NCBI RefSeq assembly: GCF_000974445.1
Contig: NZ_BBOJ01000023.1
Location: forward strand, 100,170-164,169
DNA length: 64,000 nt
Direction of reading: 5' to 3'
Source of the DNA: Lentzea aerocolonigenes
GTDB lineage: Bacteria > Actinomycetota > Actinomycetes > Mycobacteriales > Pseudonocardiaceae
Below, piece after piece: positions 25,318 through 32,752 of this stretch. The notes beneath the pieces are model-generated. The model saw nothing but the letters and a program-made list of their open reading frames with translations, was not told the DNA's origin and made no database searches. Position numbers and translations under genes: made by a program. The number at the start of each line of letters is the position of its first letter. The first letter of the stretch is position 1.

Positions 25318-26328
25318 TCAACTTCCGGAGGGCTGGACGAGCATCGGCTTGACGTCGAGGTCCTTGTCCAGCAGCTGGTACTGCCGCATCAGCTGCACGA
25401 CGCGCTGCAGACGGGTCGCGTCGAGCGTGGTCGGGAACGCACCGAAGTGGACGAGACCTGCGGTTTCCTTGTCGACCTTGGCGTAGTCGACGAGCAGCGG
25501 CTCGACCGTGGGACGGTCGGCGGCAGCGGCCTGGCCCTTGGCGATCGCGCGCTGGAAGGCGGCCACCGTCCTGGGGTTGTTCTTGGCGAAGTCGCCACTG
25601 GTCGCGTAGCCGGCGATCGGGATGTTGTCCGTCGGGCCGGACGCCGCGTCGAGGATCTTGATCTGACCGGCGGCGCGCTGGGCGCGGGTGATGAACGGCT
25701 CGACCATGAAGGCCGCGTCAACGGTCTTGTTCTGGACCGCCGCCTGCATGTCCGGGAACGGCATCTCCTTGAACGTCACCGACTTCGGGTCGACGTTGGC
25801 CGCCTCGAGGGTCGCCTTGGCGGTCAGCTCGGCGATGTTCCGGAACGTGTTGATCGCAATGGTCTTGCCCGCCAGGTCCTTGGCGCTCTTGATCGCGGAG
25901 TCACCGGCGGCCAAGATCAGGAACATGTCGGGTTTCGCCTGGTAGCCATCGGCGATGAGCTTGATGCCGTCGACCGCCTTCGCCGCGTCCTTCGACTGGG
26001 CGGCGAAGAACGAGACCCAGTTGCCGAACGTCATGTCCAGCTCTTTGTTGATCAGGCCGGGGATCGCCTGAGCACCACCCTGGATCGTCTTGAGCTCGAC
26101 CTCGAGCCCCTCTTCCTTGAAAAAGCCCTGCTTGATCGCCACGTGGACCGAGGCCACGTCGAGGATCGGCAGAACCCCCAGGGTGATCTTCGCCTTCTCG
26201 ACCGGGCCGTTGTTGGTGGCGGGAGCCGGCGTTTCCTTGCCGCCGAGCAGTCCACAACTCGCCACGGTGGCGAGCATCGTGGCAAGGGCGATGCCACGGA
26301 CGGCCATACGGCGGACTCTTCGAGTCAT
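25318..26328 (-). CDS. ABC transporter substrate-binding lipoprotein (SsuA/NMT1 type)
   Basis: A 336-residue lipoprotein. The leader MTRRVRRMAVRGIALATML ends in a lipobox (TVASC) so the mature protein is anchored by Cys. The mature part is a type II periplasmic-binding fold of the SsuA/TauA/NrtA/ThiY family (VASVHVAIKQGFFKEEGLEVEL, KDLAGKTIAINTF, DAAFMVEPFITRA). Ligands in this family include sulfonates, nitrate, taurine and pyrimidine precursors and cannot be settled by eye. Matching permease and ATPase genes lie 4-6 kb away at 30383-32671, separated by pobA and two iniB-like genes. A long N-terminal extension to 26391 is possible but would hide the leader. Confidence 0.88.
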   Translation of the reverse strand: MTRRVRRMAVRGIALATMLATVASCGLLGGKETPAPATNNGPVEKAKITLGVLPILDVASVHVAIKQGFFKEEGLEVELKTIQGGAQAIPGLINKELDMTFGNWVSFFAAQSKDAAKAVDGIKLIADGYQAKPDMFLILAAGDSAIKSAKDLAGKTIAINTFRNIAELTAKATLEAANVDPKSVTFKEMPFPDMQAAVQNKTVDAAFMVEPFITRAQRAAGQIKILDAASGPTDNIPIAGYATSGDFAKNNPRTVAAFQRAIAKGQAAAADRPTVEPLLVDYAKVDKETAGLVHFGAFPTTLDATRLQRVVQLMRQYQLLDKDLDVKPMLVQPSGS

Positions 26329-26504
26329 CGGGAGCACTCTCCTGTCGGAGCGGTGTCGTCGTTGCGGGGAAAAGTCGCGACGGTCAACCACTCAGAGTAG
26401 TGATACTGCTCCAAAAGACCCCAGTTGACCGACACTAGCAGGTTCCAGTCCACTACCTGCGGTGAGCATCTAAGCACAGCAGGTCTAGGGCTAGGAGAAC
26501 CCAG

Positions 26505-27674
26505 TTGAAGCGCGCTGTGACCGTCGTCGGCGCTGGGCCGGCCGGTCTGACCTTGGCAAACCTGATCCAGCAGTCAGGTATCGACTGCGTCGTCCTCGAA
26601 AAAGCTAGTCGCACCCATGTGGAAACCCGGCCACGGGCGGGAGTCTTGGAACACCGCTCCGTAACCATGTTGGAGTCACTCGGCCTGGCGGATCGTTTGC
26701 TGATGGAAGCAGACCGTCACGGAACGTGTGAATTCCGCGTGAGCGGCCAGGCGTTCCAGGTCGAGTACAGCAACCTCTACGGAGGCCGCCAGCACTACGT
26801 CTACCCGCAGCAGGAAGTGGTCAAGGACCTCATCGCGGCATTCGTGGACGCGGGTGGTGACATCCGGTTCTCGGTCAGCGACGTGGAGTTGGGGGACATC
26901 ACCTCGTCGACGCCGTCCGTGGCCTGGACCAGCGCAGACGGCGTACGTGAAAAGGTTTCATGTGACTTCGTGGCAGGATGTGACGGCTTTCACGGGGTTT
27001 GCCGTCCGTCCATTCCAGACGGAGTGCTGTCGGAATTCGCACATCACCACGGAATCGAATGGCTGACAATTCTCGCGGAAGCCCCTCCGTCGACTAAAGC
27101 CACCATTTACGCGCTGCACGAGGACGGTTTCGCCGGACACATGTTGCGGTCCCCCACAATTTCCCGCTTCTACTTGCAGGTGCCGGTCGGAACAAAAGCG
27201 TCGGATTGGTCCGACGAACAGGTGTGGGAAGCACTGCACAAACGTTTCGCACTGCACGACTCCTCGTGGACGCTGACCGAGGGGAAGATCATCGAAAAGC
27301 GCGTGCTCGACATGCGCAGCCACGTGGTGGAACCGATGTCGTACGGCCGGCTGTACCTGCTGGGTGACGCAGCCCACATCATCACCCCGGTCGGCGCCAA
27401 GGGCATGAACCTCGCGCTGAACGACGCCGCGACGTTCGGACGTGCACTGATGGACTTCTACGCCACCGGATCGGAGACCGGTCTCAAGACCTACTCGGAG
27501 GACTGCCTGCGCCGGGTCTGGCGGGCACAGGAATTTTCACAGTGGATGGTGAACATGATCCACACCGACGTGAGCTCTCCCTTCTTCGGACGGTTGGCTC
27601 AGGCACGGCTGGAGCACCTGGCCGAGTCGCCTGCCTACCGCGCGTCCTTCGCCGAGAACTACGTCGGTCCCTAA
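26505..27674 (+). CDS. pobA: 4-hydroxybenzoate 3-monooxygenase
   Basis: A 389-residue class A flavoprotein monooxygenase, the usual size of PobA. FAD motifs are all present: VVGAGPAGLTLANLI at the N-terminus, CDFVAGCDGFHG (DG motif, residues about 150-160) and LYLLGDAAHIITPVGAKGMNLALNDA (GD motif). It would hydroxylate 4-hydroxybenzoate to protocatechuate with NAD(P)H and O2, feeding the beta-ketoadipate pathway, none of whose other genes lie here. The TTG start follows aggag by 8 bases. It is divergent from the binding-protein gene, and no PobR-like regulator is visible. Confidence 0.93.
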   Translation: MKRAVTVVGAGPAGLTLANLIQQSGIDCVVLEKASRTHVETRPRAGVLEHRSVTMLESLGLADRLLMEADRHGTCEFRVSGQAFQVEYSNLYGGRQHYVYPQQEVVKDLIAAFVDAGGDIRFSVSDVELGDITSSTPSVAWTSADGVREKVSCDFVAGCDGFHGVCRPSIPDGVLSEFAHHHGIEWLTILAEAPPSTKATIYALHEDGFAGHMLRSPTISRFYLQVPVGTKASDWSDEQVWEALHKRFALHDSSWTLTEGKIIEKRVLDMRSHVVEPMSYGRLYLLGDAAHIITPVGAKGMNLALNDAATFGRALMDFYATGSETGLKTYSEDCLRRVWRAQEFSQWMVNMIHTDVSSPFFGRLAQARLEHLAESPAYRASFAENYVGP

Positions 27675-27675
27675 T

Positions 27676-27741
27676 GGGTGACGCGAGCCCCTAGGGAGTT
27701 CGCCTCGCCGCGCACTAGGGCTCTCACCCGATGCCGGGGGA
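27676..27741 (+). promoter_or_regulatory. Upstream element A of iniB-like gene 1
   Basis: Contains gggtgac, gagcccctaggg and, 51 bases after the first base, cccgatgccggggga. The same three words recur in the same order and spacing before the second iniB-like gene (29029-29095). In this copy gggtga..gagcccctag is also mirrored by ctagggctctcaccc at 27715-27729, forming a large dyad. Confidence 0.6.
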
Positions 27742-27802
27742 TGTCGATCTTGACTACGGTCGGCCCGACATCCCCCGAACACATCACAGGAGTGCGAGTT
27801 TC

Positions 27803-28939
27803 ATGATCCAGCAGGGCACTGAGCAGGCAACGCCGCAGGTCACGCAGCCGACCACCCCGCAGGCCGCGCCCCAGCCTGCTGCTCCCGCACCCCAGCAGGC
27901 CGCCCCGCAGGAGTCCCAGCCGGCCACGCTGCACGACTTCACCCTCGACCTGCTGACCGACCCGGCCGCCCGCGAGGCGTTCCAGCTCGACCCCGAGGGC
28001 GTCCTGCACTCGTGCGGCCTGAGCGACATCACCCCGGCCGACGTCCAGGAGATCCTGCCGCTGGTGCTCGACGCCGCGTCCGTCGCGCACGTCGACGCCG
28101 TCGGCCAGGTCCTCGGCACGGCCGGTGACCTGGGTGTCGTCGACCAGCTCACGGCCATCGCGGGCAACGCCGCGGGCGTCACCTCGATCGCGGACGCCGT
28201 GGCCCTTCCGTCCGTGGTCGACGACTTCTCCGGCCTCGGCGACGTGTCGAACACCCTCGACTCGACCGTGCTGGGCACCGGCGCCCTCTCCTCCGTGACG
28301 GGCCTGGTCCACGGCACCGACGTCCTCTCCACCGCGACCGGCCTGGTGCAGGGCACCGGCGCCGTCGACACCGTCACCGGCCTGGTCAGCGGCACGGGCG
28401 CCGTCTCCACGGTGAACGGTCTGGTCAACGGCACGGGCGTCGTGAACACCGCGACCGGTCTCGTGCACGGCACCGACGCCGTCAACACGGTGACGGGCCT
28501 CGTCCACGGCACGGACGCCGTCAACACCGTCACCGGCCTGGTCGACGGCACCGACGCCGTCTCCACCGCGACCGGCCTGGTGCACGGCGTCGGCGCCGTC
28601 GACTCCGTGACCGGCCTCGTGCACGGCACCGACGTGGTCAACACGGTGACCGGCGTCGCCGACGTCCACAACGTGTCCGACGTGCTGGTCAAGGACCTCG
28701 ACGTCGACACCCTGGTCAAGGACGTCGCCGACACCGACACCCTCGTCAAGGACGTCGTGGACACCGACGTCCTGGTCAAGGACACCGTCGACGTGACCCA
28801 CAACGCCGTCCACAACGTCGGCCAGGTCGGCGACGTCCACAGCGACCTCGGCCAGGTCGTCGGCGACGTCAAGATCGGTGACATCGACGTCCTCGACCAC
28901 GTCGGCAACGGCAATGTCCTGGACGTTCTGCACCACTGA
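27803..28939 (+). CDS. IniB-like repetitive protein 1
   Basis: A 378-residue protein. Residues 1-45 are Gln/Pro/Ala-rich. The IniB N-terminal domain follows (LHDFTLDLLTDPAAREAFQ, DPEGVLHSCGLSDITPADVQEILPLVLD). Then come nine copies of a 13-residue repeat like TVTGLVHGTDAVN, a set of 10-residue LVKDVxDTD repeats, and a C-terminal Val/Asp/His-rich tail ending LDVLHH. In Mycobacterium, IniB belongs to the iniBAC operon induced by cell-wall inhibitors such as isoniazid. No iniA or iniC dynamin-like gene is present here. There is no signal peptide. The ATG is 10 bases after caggag. The molecular role of IniB is unknown. Confidence 0.85.
   Translation: MIQQGTEQATPQVTQPTTPQAAPQPAAPAPQQAAPQESQPATLHDFTLDLLTDPAAREAFQLDPEGVLHSCGLSDITPADVQEILPLVLDAASVAHVDAVGQVLGTAGDLGVVDQLTAIAGNAAGVTSIADAVALPSVVDDFSGLGDVSNTLDSTVLGTGALSSVTGLVHGTDVLSTATGLVQGTGAVDTVTGLVSGTGAVSTVNGLVNGTGVVNTATGLVHGTDAVNTVTGLVHGTDAVNTVTGLVDGTDAVSTATGLVHGVGAVDSVTGLVHGTDVVNTVTGVADVHNVSDVLVKDLDVDTLVKDVADTDTLVKDVVDTDVLVKDTVDVTHNAVHNVGQVGDVHSDLGQVVGDVKIGDIDVLDHVGNGNVLDVLHH
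28292..28681 (+). repeat. Tandem 39-bp repeats inside iniB-like gene 1
   Basis: Nine in-frame 39-bp units (28292-28642) plus a degenerate tenth. Each encodes 13 residues of the form [ST]-x-T-G-L-V-x-G-[TV]-x-x-V-x. Unit-to-unit differences are mostly at residues 7 and 10-13. Confidence 0.85.
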
Positions 28940-28951
28940 GCCACACCCCTT

Positions 28952-28987
28952 CACCAGCCCCGGGCCGTGCCAGGTCCGGGGCTGGTG
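28952..28987 (+). terminator. Terminator of iniB-like gene 1
   Basis: caccagccccgg, 12-base loop, ccggggctggtg: a perfect 12-bp stem 12 bases after the stop codon. Confidence 0.75.
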
Positions 28988-29028
28988 TGCGTTCGGGCAG
29001 GTTTTCGGTGAATCCCCGCTCCCCTAAC

Positions 29029-29095
29029 GGGTGACCAGAGCCCCCTAGGGATCTCGTTTCGTCACGATCTGGGGCCAACTCCCGATGCCGGGGGA
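29029..29095 (+). promoter_or_regulatory. Upstream element A of iniB-like gene 2
   Basis: gggtgac, gagccccctaggga and cccgatgccggggga (52 bases from first to last word) repeat the arrangement found before iniB-like gene 1. The distance to the caggag ribosome site is also similar (about 45-50 bases after the last word). Confidence 0.6.
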
Positions 29096-29156
29096 AGCCG
29101 TTCATCCATACGGTTCAGCCCAACACCTCCGATCCACCTACAGGAGCTCGAGTTCC

Positions 29157-29885
29157 ATGGCCACCCAGATCACGCTGCACGCCTTCACCCTCACCCTGCT
29201 GGGCGACCTGGACGCCCGCGCCGAGTTCCAGGCCGACCCAGAGGGCTGCCTGGAGGCCGCCGGTCTGGGCGACATCTCGGTGGCCGAGGTCCACGAGATC
29301 CTGCCGCTGGTGCTCGACAGCGCGTCCGTCGTGAACGTCGACGCGCTCGACAAGGTCCTCGTCGAGGCGGGCGACCTGACCGCCGCCGACAGCCTCAAGC
29401 TCGTCACGGGCCACGTCGAGGGCGTCACGGGGGTAGCTGACGCCGGCGCCGCCCCTTCCGCGATCACCGCGCTGGTCACGGACTTCGGCGGGGTCGGCGA
29501 CGTGTCGCACAGCCTCGACGCCACCGTTCTGACCGCCGGTGACGTCGTCTCGGACGTCTCCGGCCACAGCGCCGCCGCCGTCACGGAGGTGGCGGGCGTC
29601 GCGGACGTGCACGGCGTCACCGACGTGCTGGTGAAGGACATCGCCACCGACGTCGTCGTCAAGGAGGTCTCGGACTCCGACGTGGTGGTGAAGCACGCCA
29701 TCGACTCCGTGGACGTCGACGTGAAGGACGTCGCGGACCTGAGCCACAACGTGGTGCACGACGTCGCGCAGGTCGGCGACGTGCACCACGAGGTCGGTCA
29801 GGTCGTCGGCGACATCAACGTCGGCGACATCCACGTGCTCGACGGCGGTGTCGGCAACAACAACGACGTCGACATCCACTTCTGA
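29157..29885 (+). CDS. IniB-like protein 2
   Basis: A 242-residue paralogue of the preceding protein. It starts directly with the IniB N-terminal domain (LHAFTLTLLGDLDARAEFQ, EILPLVLDSASVVNVDALD). It lacks the Gln/Pro-rich leader and the 13-residue repeats, but keeps the C-terminal pattern (DVLVKDIATDVVVKEVSDSD, QVGDVHHEVGQVVGDINVGD). The two genes clearly arose by duplication, with repeat expansion in the first. ATG lies 10 bases after caggag. It has its own upstream element and terminator, so it is a separate transcription unit controlled in parallel with gene 1. Confidence 0.85.
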   Translation: MATQITLHAFTLTLLGDLDARAEFQADPEGCLEAAGLGDISVAEVHEILPLVLDSASVVNVDALDKVLVEAGDLTAADSLKLVTGHVEGVTGVADAGAAPSAITALVTDFGGVGDVSHSLDATVLTAGDVVSDVSGHSAAAVTEVAGVADVHGVTDVLVKDIATDVVVKEVSDSDVVVKHAIDSVDVDVKDVADLSHNVVHDVAQVGDVHHEVGQVVGDINVGDIHVLDGGVGNNNDVDIHF

Positions 29886-29906
29886 CCTGTTCGCGGGGGA
29901 ACAGGC

Positions 29907-29948
29907 AGCGGGCGCCTGCGGCTCTGCCCCCGAGCCGGGGCGCCCGCT
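29907..29948 (+). terminator. Terminator of iniB-like gene 2
   Basis: agcgggcgcc pairs with ggcgcccgct, and inside it cggctc pairs with gagccg around a short C-rich loop. It begins about 21 bases after the stop codon; a smaller hairpin (cctgttc/gaacagg) precedes it. Confidence 0.7.
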
Positions 29949-29976
29949 TCTCCCTCCGCGTTTCGCGAGGCTTTCG

Positions 29977-30378
29977 TCAGGCGCGGTCGTAGAGCGCGGC
30001 CAGTCCCCGCTGCATCGCCTCACGGACGCGCCGCAGGTCCACCGGCGACCCGCGCTCCCCGCGTTCGCCGACAGCGCCCCACACGTCCGCGGGTGCGACC
30101 CCGGCGGGCAGGTCGAGGTACCAGGCGAAGCCGCGCGGTCGTGGCGGCGCACCGGCCTCCACGAGGTAGGAGTTGACGAACGTGTCGACGACGTCCTGGT
30201 CCGGGTGCATCGGCGCGGGCGTGCGCACGACGCGGCGCGGGCCGGCGACCCACGCCAGGAGGAGCTGATAGCCGTTGTCGGGCAAGGCGAGCAGTCGCCT
30301 GCCCTCCAGCAGCACGACCCCGTCCGACACCTCGACGGGTTCCGCGTCGACGACGAGGAACAGGTTCCAGCCGGTCAC
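29977..30378 (-). CDS. Hypothetical protein downstream of the ABC ATPase
   Basis: A 133-residue soluble protein with no recognised domain. It begins WNLFLVVDAEPVEVSDGVVLLEGRRLLALPDNGYQLLL and is rich in Arg/Pro toward the middle (PPRPRGFAWYLDLPAG). The GTG start lies only 4 bases after the ATPase stop, so it is probably the last gene of the transporter operon and could be an accessory factor. There are no membrane segments, signal peptide or cysteines. Confidence 0.6.
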   Translation of the reverse strand: MTGWNLFLVVDAEPVEVSDGVVLLEGRRLLALPDNGYQLLLAWVAGPRRVVRTPAPMHPDQDVVDTFVNSYLVEAGAPPRPRGFAWYLDLPAGVAPADVWGAVGERGERGSPVDLRRVREAMQRGLAALYDRA

Positions 30379-30382
30379 TCCG

Positions 30383-31180
30383 TCAGGACGAGACGGTCTC
30401 GCTGAGGGACTCGCGCTCGGCCTCTGCCCACTTCTCCACGTCCATCGAGGGCTTGCCGACGTTGAGCAGCCGCGCCACCTTCGAGCGCAGCGCCACGAAC
30501 CCCTCGTCGGTCCGCGTGGTCACCTGGTCGCGCTCGGCGGGCAGCGGCACCTCCAGGTCGGCCACCAGGCGAGCGGGAGAGCCGCTCAGGACCAGGATCC
30601 GGTCGCCCAGGTACACCGACTCGTCGATGTCGTGCGTGACCACGAGAACGGTCGTGTCGTGCTCACGACGCACACGTAGCAACAGGTCCTCCAGCTCGAA
30701 CCGCGTCTGCGCGTCGACCGAGGCGAACGGCTCGTCCATCAACAACAACGAAGGCCGGTACGCCAGAGCGCGCGCGATCGCCACGCGCTGCTGCATGCCG
30801 CCGGAGAGCTGCCACGGCCGCTTGCGCGCCGCCCCGGACAAACCGACCCACTCCAGCGCCTCGGCGGCGCGGACGCGGCGTTCGGCGCGCGGCAGGGAGC
30901 GCAGCGGGAACTCCACGTTGCCCTGCACCGTGAGCCACGGGAACAGCGAGCGCGAGTAGTCCTGGAAGACCACGGCGAGGTGCGAGCCCTTCAGGGACAC
31001 GTCACCGCGGGAGGGTTCGATCAGTCCGGAGATCGTGCGCAGCAATGTGGACTTGCCGCAGCCCGACGGGCCCACCACGCACACCAGCTCGCCGGCGCGC
31101 ACGGTGAACGACAGGCCGCCGATGGCCTCGTAGTCGCCGTAGGTGTGGCCCAGGTCGGCCACCTCAAGCATGTTGCTCAT
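30383..31180 (-). CDS. ABC transporter ATP-binding protein (SsuB/TauB type)
   Basis: A 265-residue ATPase: Walker A is GPSGCGKSTLL, the Q-loop is VVFQDYSRSLFPW (the SLFPW form is typical of the nitrate/sulfonate/taurine family), the signature is LSGGMQQRVAIARAL, and Walker B is LLLMDEPFASVDAQTR. It energises uptake through the two permeases encoded just upstream, whose 3' end it overlaps by 17 bases. Substrate probably a sulfonate, nitrate or related small anion, by family only. Confidence 0.9.
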   Translation of the reverse strand: MSNMLEVADLGHTYGDYEAIGGLSFTVRAGELVCVVGPSGCGKSTLLRTISGLIEPSRGDVSLKGSHLAVVFQDYSRSLFPWLTVQGNVEFPLRSLPRAERRVRAAEALEWVGLSGAARKRPWQLSGGMQQRVAIARALAYRPSLLLMDEPFASVDAQTRFELEDLLLRVRREHDTTVLVVTHDIDESVYLGDRILVLSGSPARLVADLEVPLPAERDQVTTRTDEGFVALRSKVARLLNVGKPSMDVEKWAEAERESLSETVSS

Positions 31181-31931
31181 CCCGACTCCTCGGTTGCCAC
31201 GCCAACGCTCTGCGTTCCACCGCCAGAAGTGCGGTGTTGAGTCCGTAGCCGAGCACGCCCAGAAGGACGATCCCGGCCCACATGCGCGTGTAGTCGAACT
31301 CGCGCTGTGCCTGCATGAGTTGCGAGCCGATGCCGTTGTCCGTGCCCACGAGCTCGGAGATGACCATCAGCACCAGTGAGAGCGAGAGGGAGACCCGCAG
31401 CCCGGCGAAGATCTTCGGCGAGGCCGCGGGCAGCACGACACCGAGAACCCACTGCCAGCGCGGGATCCGGAAGACCGCGGAAGTGTCCACTTTGGTCACG
31501 TCGACCGAGCGGGCACCGTCCACGCTGTTCAGCAGCACCGGCCAGATGACGCCGAAGACGATCGTGGCGAGCTGCATCGACGTGCCCGCCTTGAACAGCA
31601 ACAGGAACACCGGCACCAGCGCCGGCGGCGGGATGGAGCGCAGGAACACGAGCAACGGGCCCGCGTACTCCATCGCCCGGTCCGAGCGGCCGAGCAGCAG
31701 CCCCAGCGAGACGCCGAGCACCGAAGCGATCACCCAGCCGGACAGCAGCCGCACGACCGACGGCACGACGTGGCCGGTGAAGTTCTCCGGTTCGAGGACC
31801 CACCAGTCCCAGGCCGCCGACACGATCTTCGACGGCGGCGGGAAGAACGGGTCGTCGGCGAACCAGCCGAGCAACTGCCAAACGGCAACGAGACCGGCGA
31901 ACACGGTCCACCGTTGAAGGAACTTGGTCAC
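31164..31931 (-). CDS. ABC transporter permease (SsuC/TauC type), second
   Basis: A 255-residue inner-membrane permease with about six helices (for example VFAGLVAVWQLLGWF, VVRLLSGWVIASVLGVSLGLLLG). The EAA-type coupling loop reads LPAASPKIFAGLRVSLSLSLVLMVISEL. The GTG start forms a 4-base GTGA overlap with the upstream permease stop. The two permeases are paralogous but not identical, so a heterodimeric channel is likely. Confidence 0.88.
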   Translation of the reverse strand: MTKFLQRWTVFAGLVAVWQLLGWFADDPFFPPPSKIVSAAWDWWVLEPENFTGHVVPSVVRLLSGWVIASVLGVSLGLLLGRSDRAMEYAGPLLVFLRSIPPPALVPVFLLLFKAGTSMQLATIVFGVIWPVLLNSVDGARSVDVTKVDTSAVFRIPRWQWVLGVVLPAASPKIFAGLRVSLSLSLVLMVISELVGTDNGIGSQLMQAQREFDYTRMWAGIVLLGVLGYGLNTALLAVERRALAWQPRSRDEQHA

Positions 31932-32671
31932 CAGGCCACCCAACGCCGGCGGACGCGCTCGAGACCGTTGTTGAGCAGGACGCCGATCGCGCCCGCGACC
32001 ACGGTGCCGACCAGCACCTGGTCCATCCGTCCAGGCCCGCTGCGGGCCTCCATGATGAAGTAGCCGAGGCCGATCTGGCTGCCCGCCATGAGCTCCACGC
32101 TCACCATCACGATCAACGCCGTCGTGGCCGCGAGCCGGATTCCGGTGAGGACGAACGGCAGCGCGCTGGGCAGGGCCACCAGGAACAGCACACCGAGCCG
32201 TCCGGTGCCGAAAACCCTTGCCGTGTCAACGAGCAGGGGGTCCAGTTCGTCCAGCGCGTAGATGGTGTTGAAGAGGATCGGCCACAGTGCCGCGTACACG
32301 GCGAGCGTGATCTTGGTTTCCGGCCCGAAGCCGAGCATCACCAGCGCGAGCGGAATCAGTGCCACAGAAGGGATCGGGCGCAGGAACTCGACCACCGCAC
32401 GCGTCGCGTGCCGCACGGCGGGGACGCTGCCGAGCACGAGTCCACTCGGCACCGCGATCGCGATGGCGATCACGATGGCGATCAGCAGTGCCAGCACGGT
32501 TGCCACGACATGACCGATGAACTCGGGTGAGGTCAGTTGCGTGACCAGCTCACCGAACACGACGGACGGTGGTGGAAGCGCGTGTGCGGGTATGAGAGGG
32601 GAGCGTCCTAAGAGCTCCCACAGCACGAGAAACCCGGCGATGCCGAGAAGTCCCCTTGTGAACGCACGCAC
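31928..32671 (-). CDS. ABC transporter permease (SsuC/TauC type), first
   Basis: A 247-residue permease and first gene of this leftward operon. Helices include GLLGIAGFLVLWELLG and VVATVLALLIAIVIAIAIAVPSGLVLG. The coupling loop is LPSALPFVLTGIRLAATTALIVMVSVELMAG. Most systems of this family have a single permease gene used as a homodimer; two distinct permeases are less usual. No binding-protein gene is next to it; the best candidate is at 25318. Confidence 0.88.
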   Translation of the reverse strand: MRAFTRGLLGIAGFLVLWELLGRSPLIPAHALPPPSVVFGELVTQLTSPEFIGHVVATVLALLIAIVIAIAIAVPSGLVLGSVPAVRHATRAVVEFLRPIPSVALIPLALVMLGFGPETKITLAVYAALWPILFNTIYALDELDPLLVDTARVFGTGRLGVLFLVALPSALPFVLTGIRLAATTALIVMVSVELMAGSQIGLGYFIMEARSGPGRMDQVLVGTVVAGAIGVLLNNGLERVRRRWVAW

Positions 32672-32752
32672 TCGGTCACCCTAGAGAGTGGATCTCGCGT
32701 TCACAATGCGTGCTTGCACAACTCCGCGTTGTTTCCCACACATCGCGGCGTT

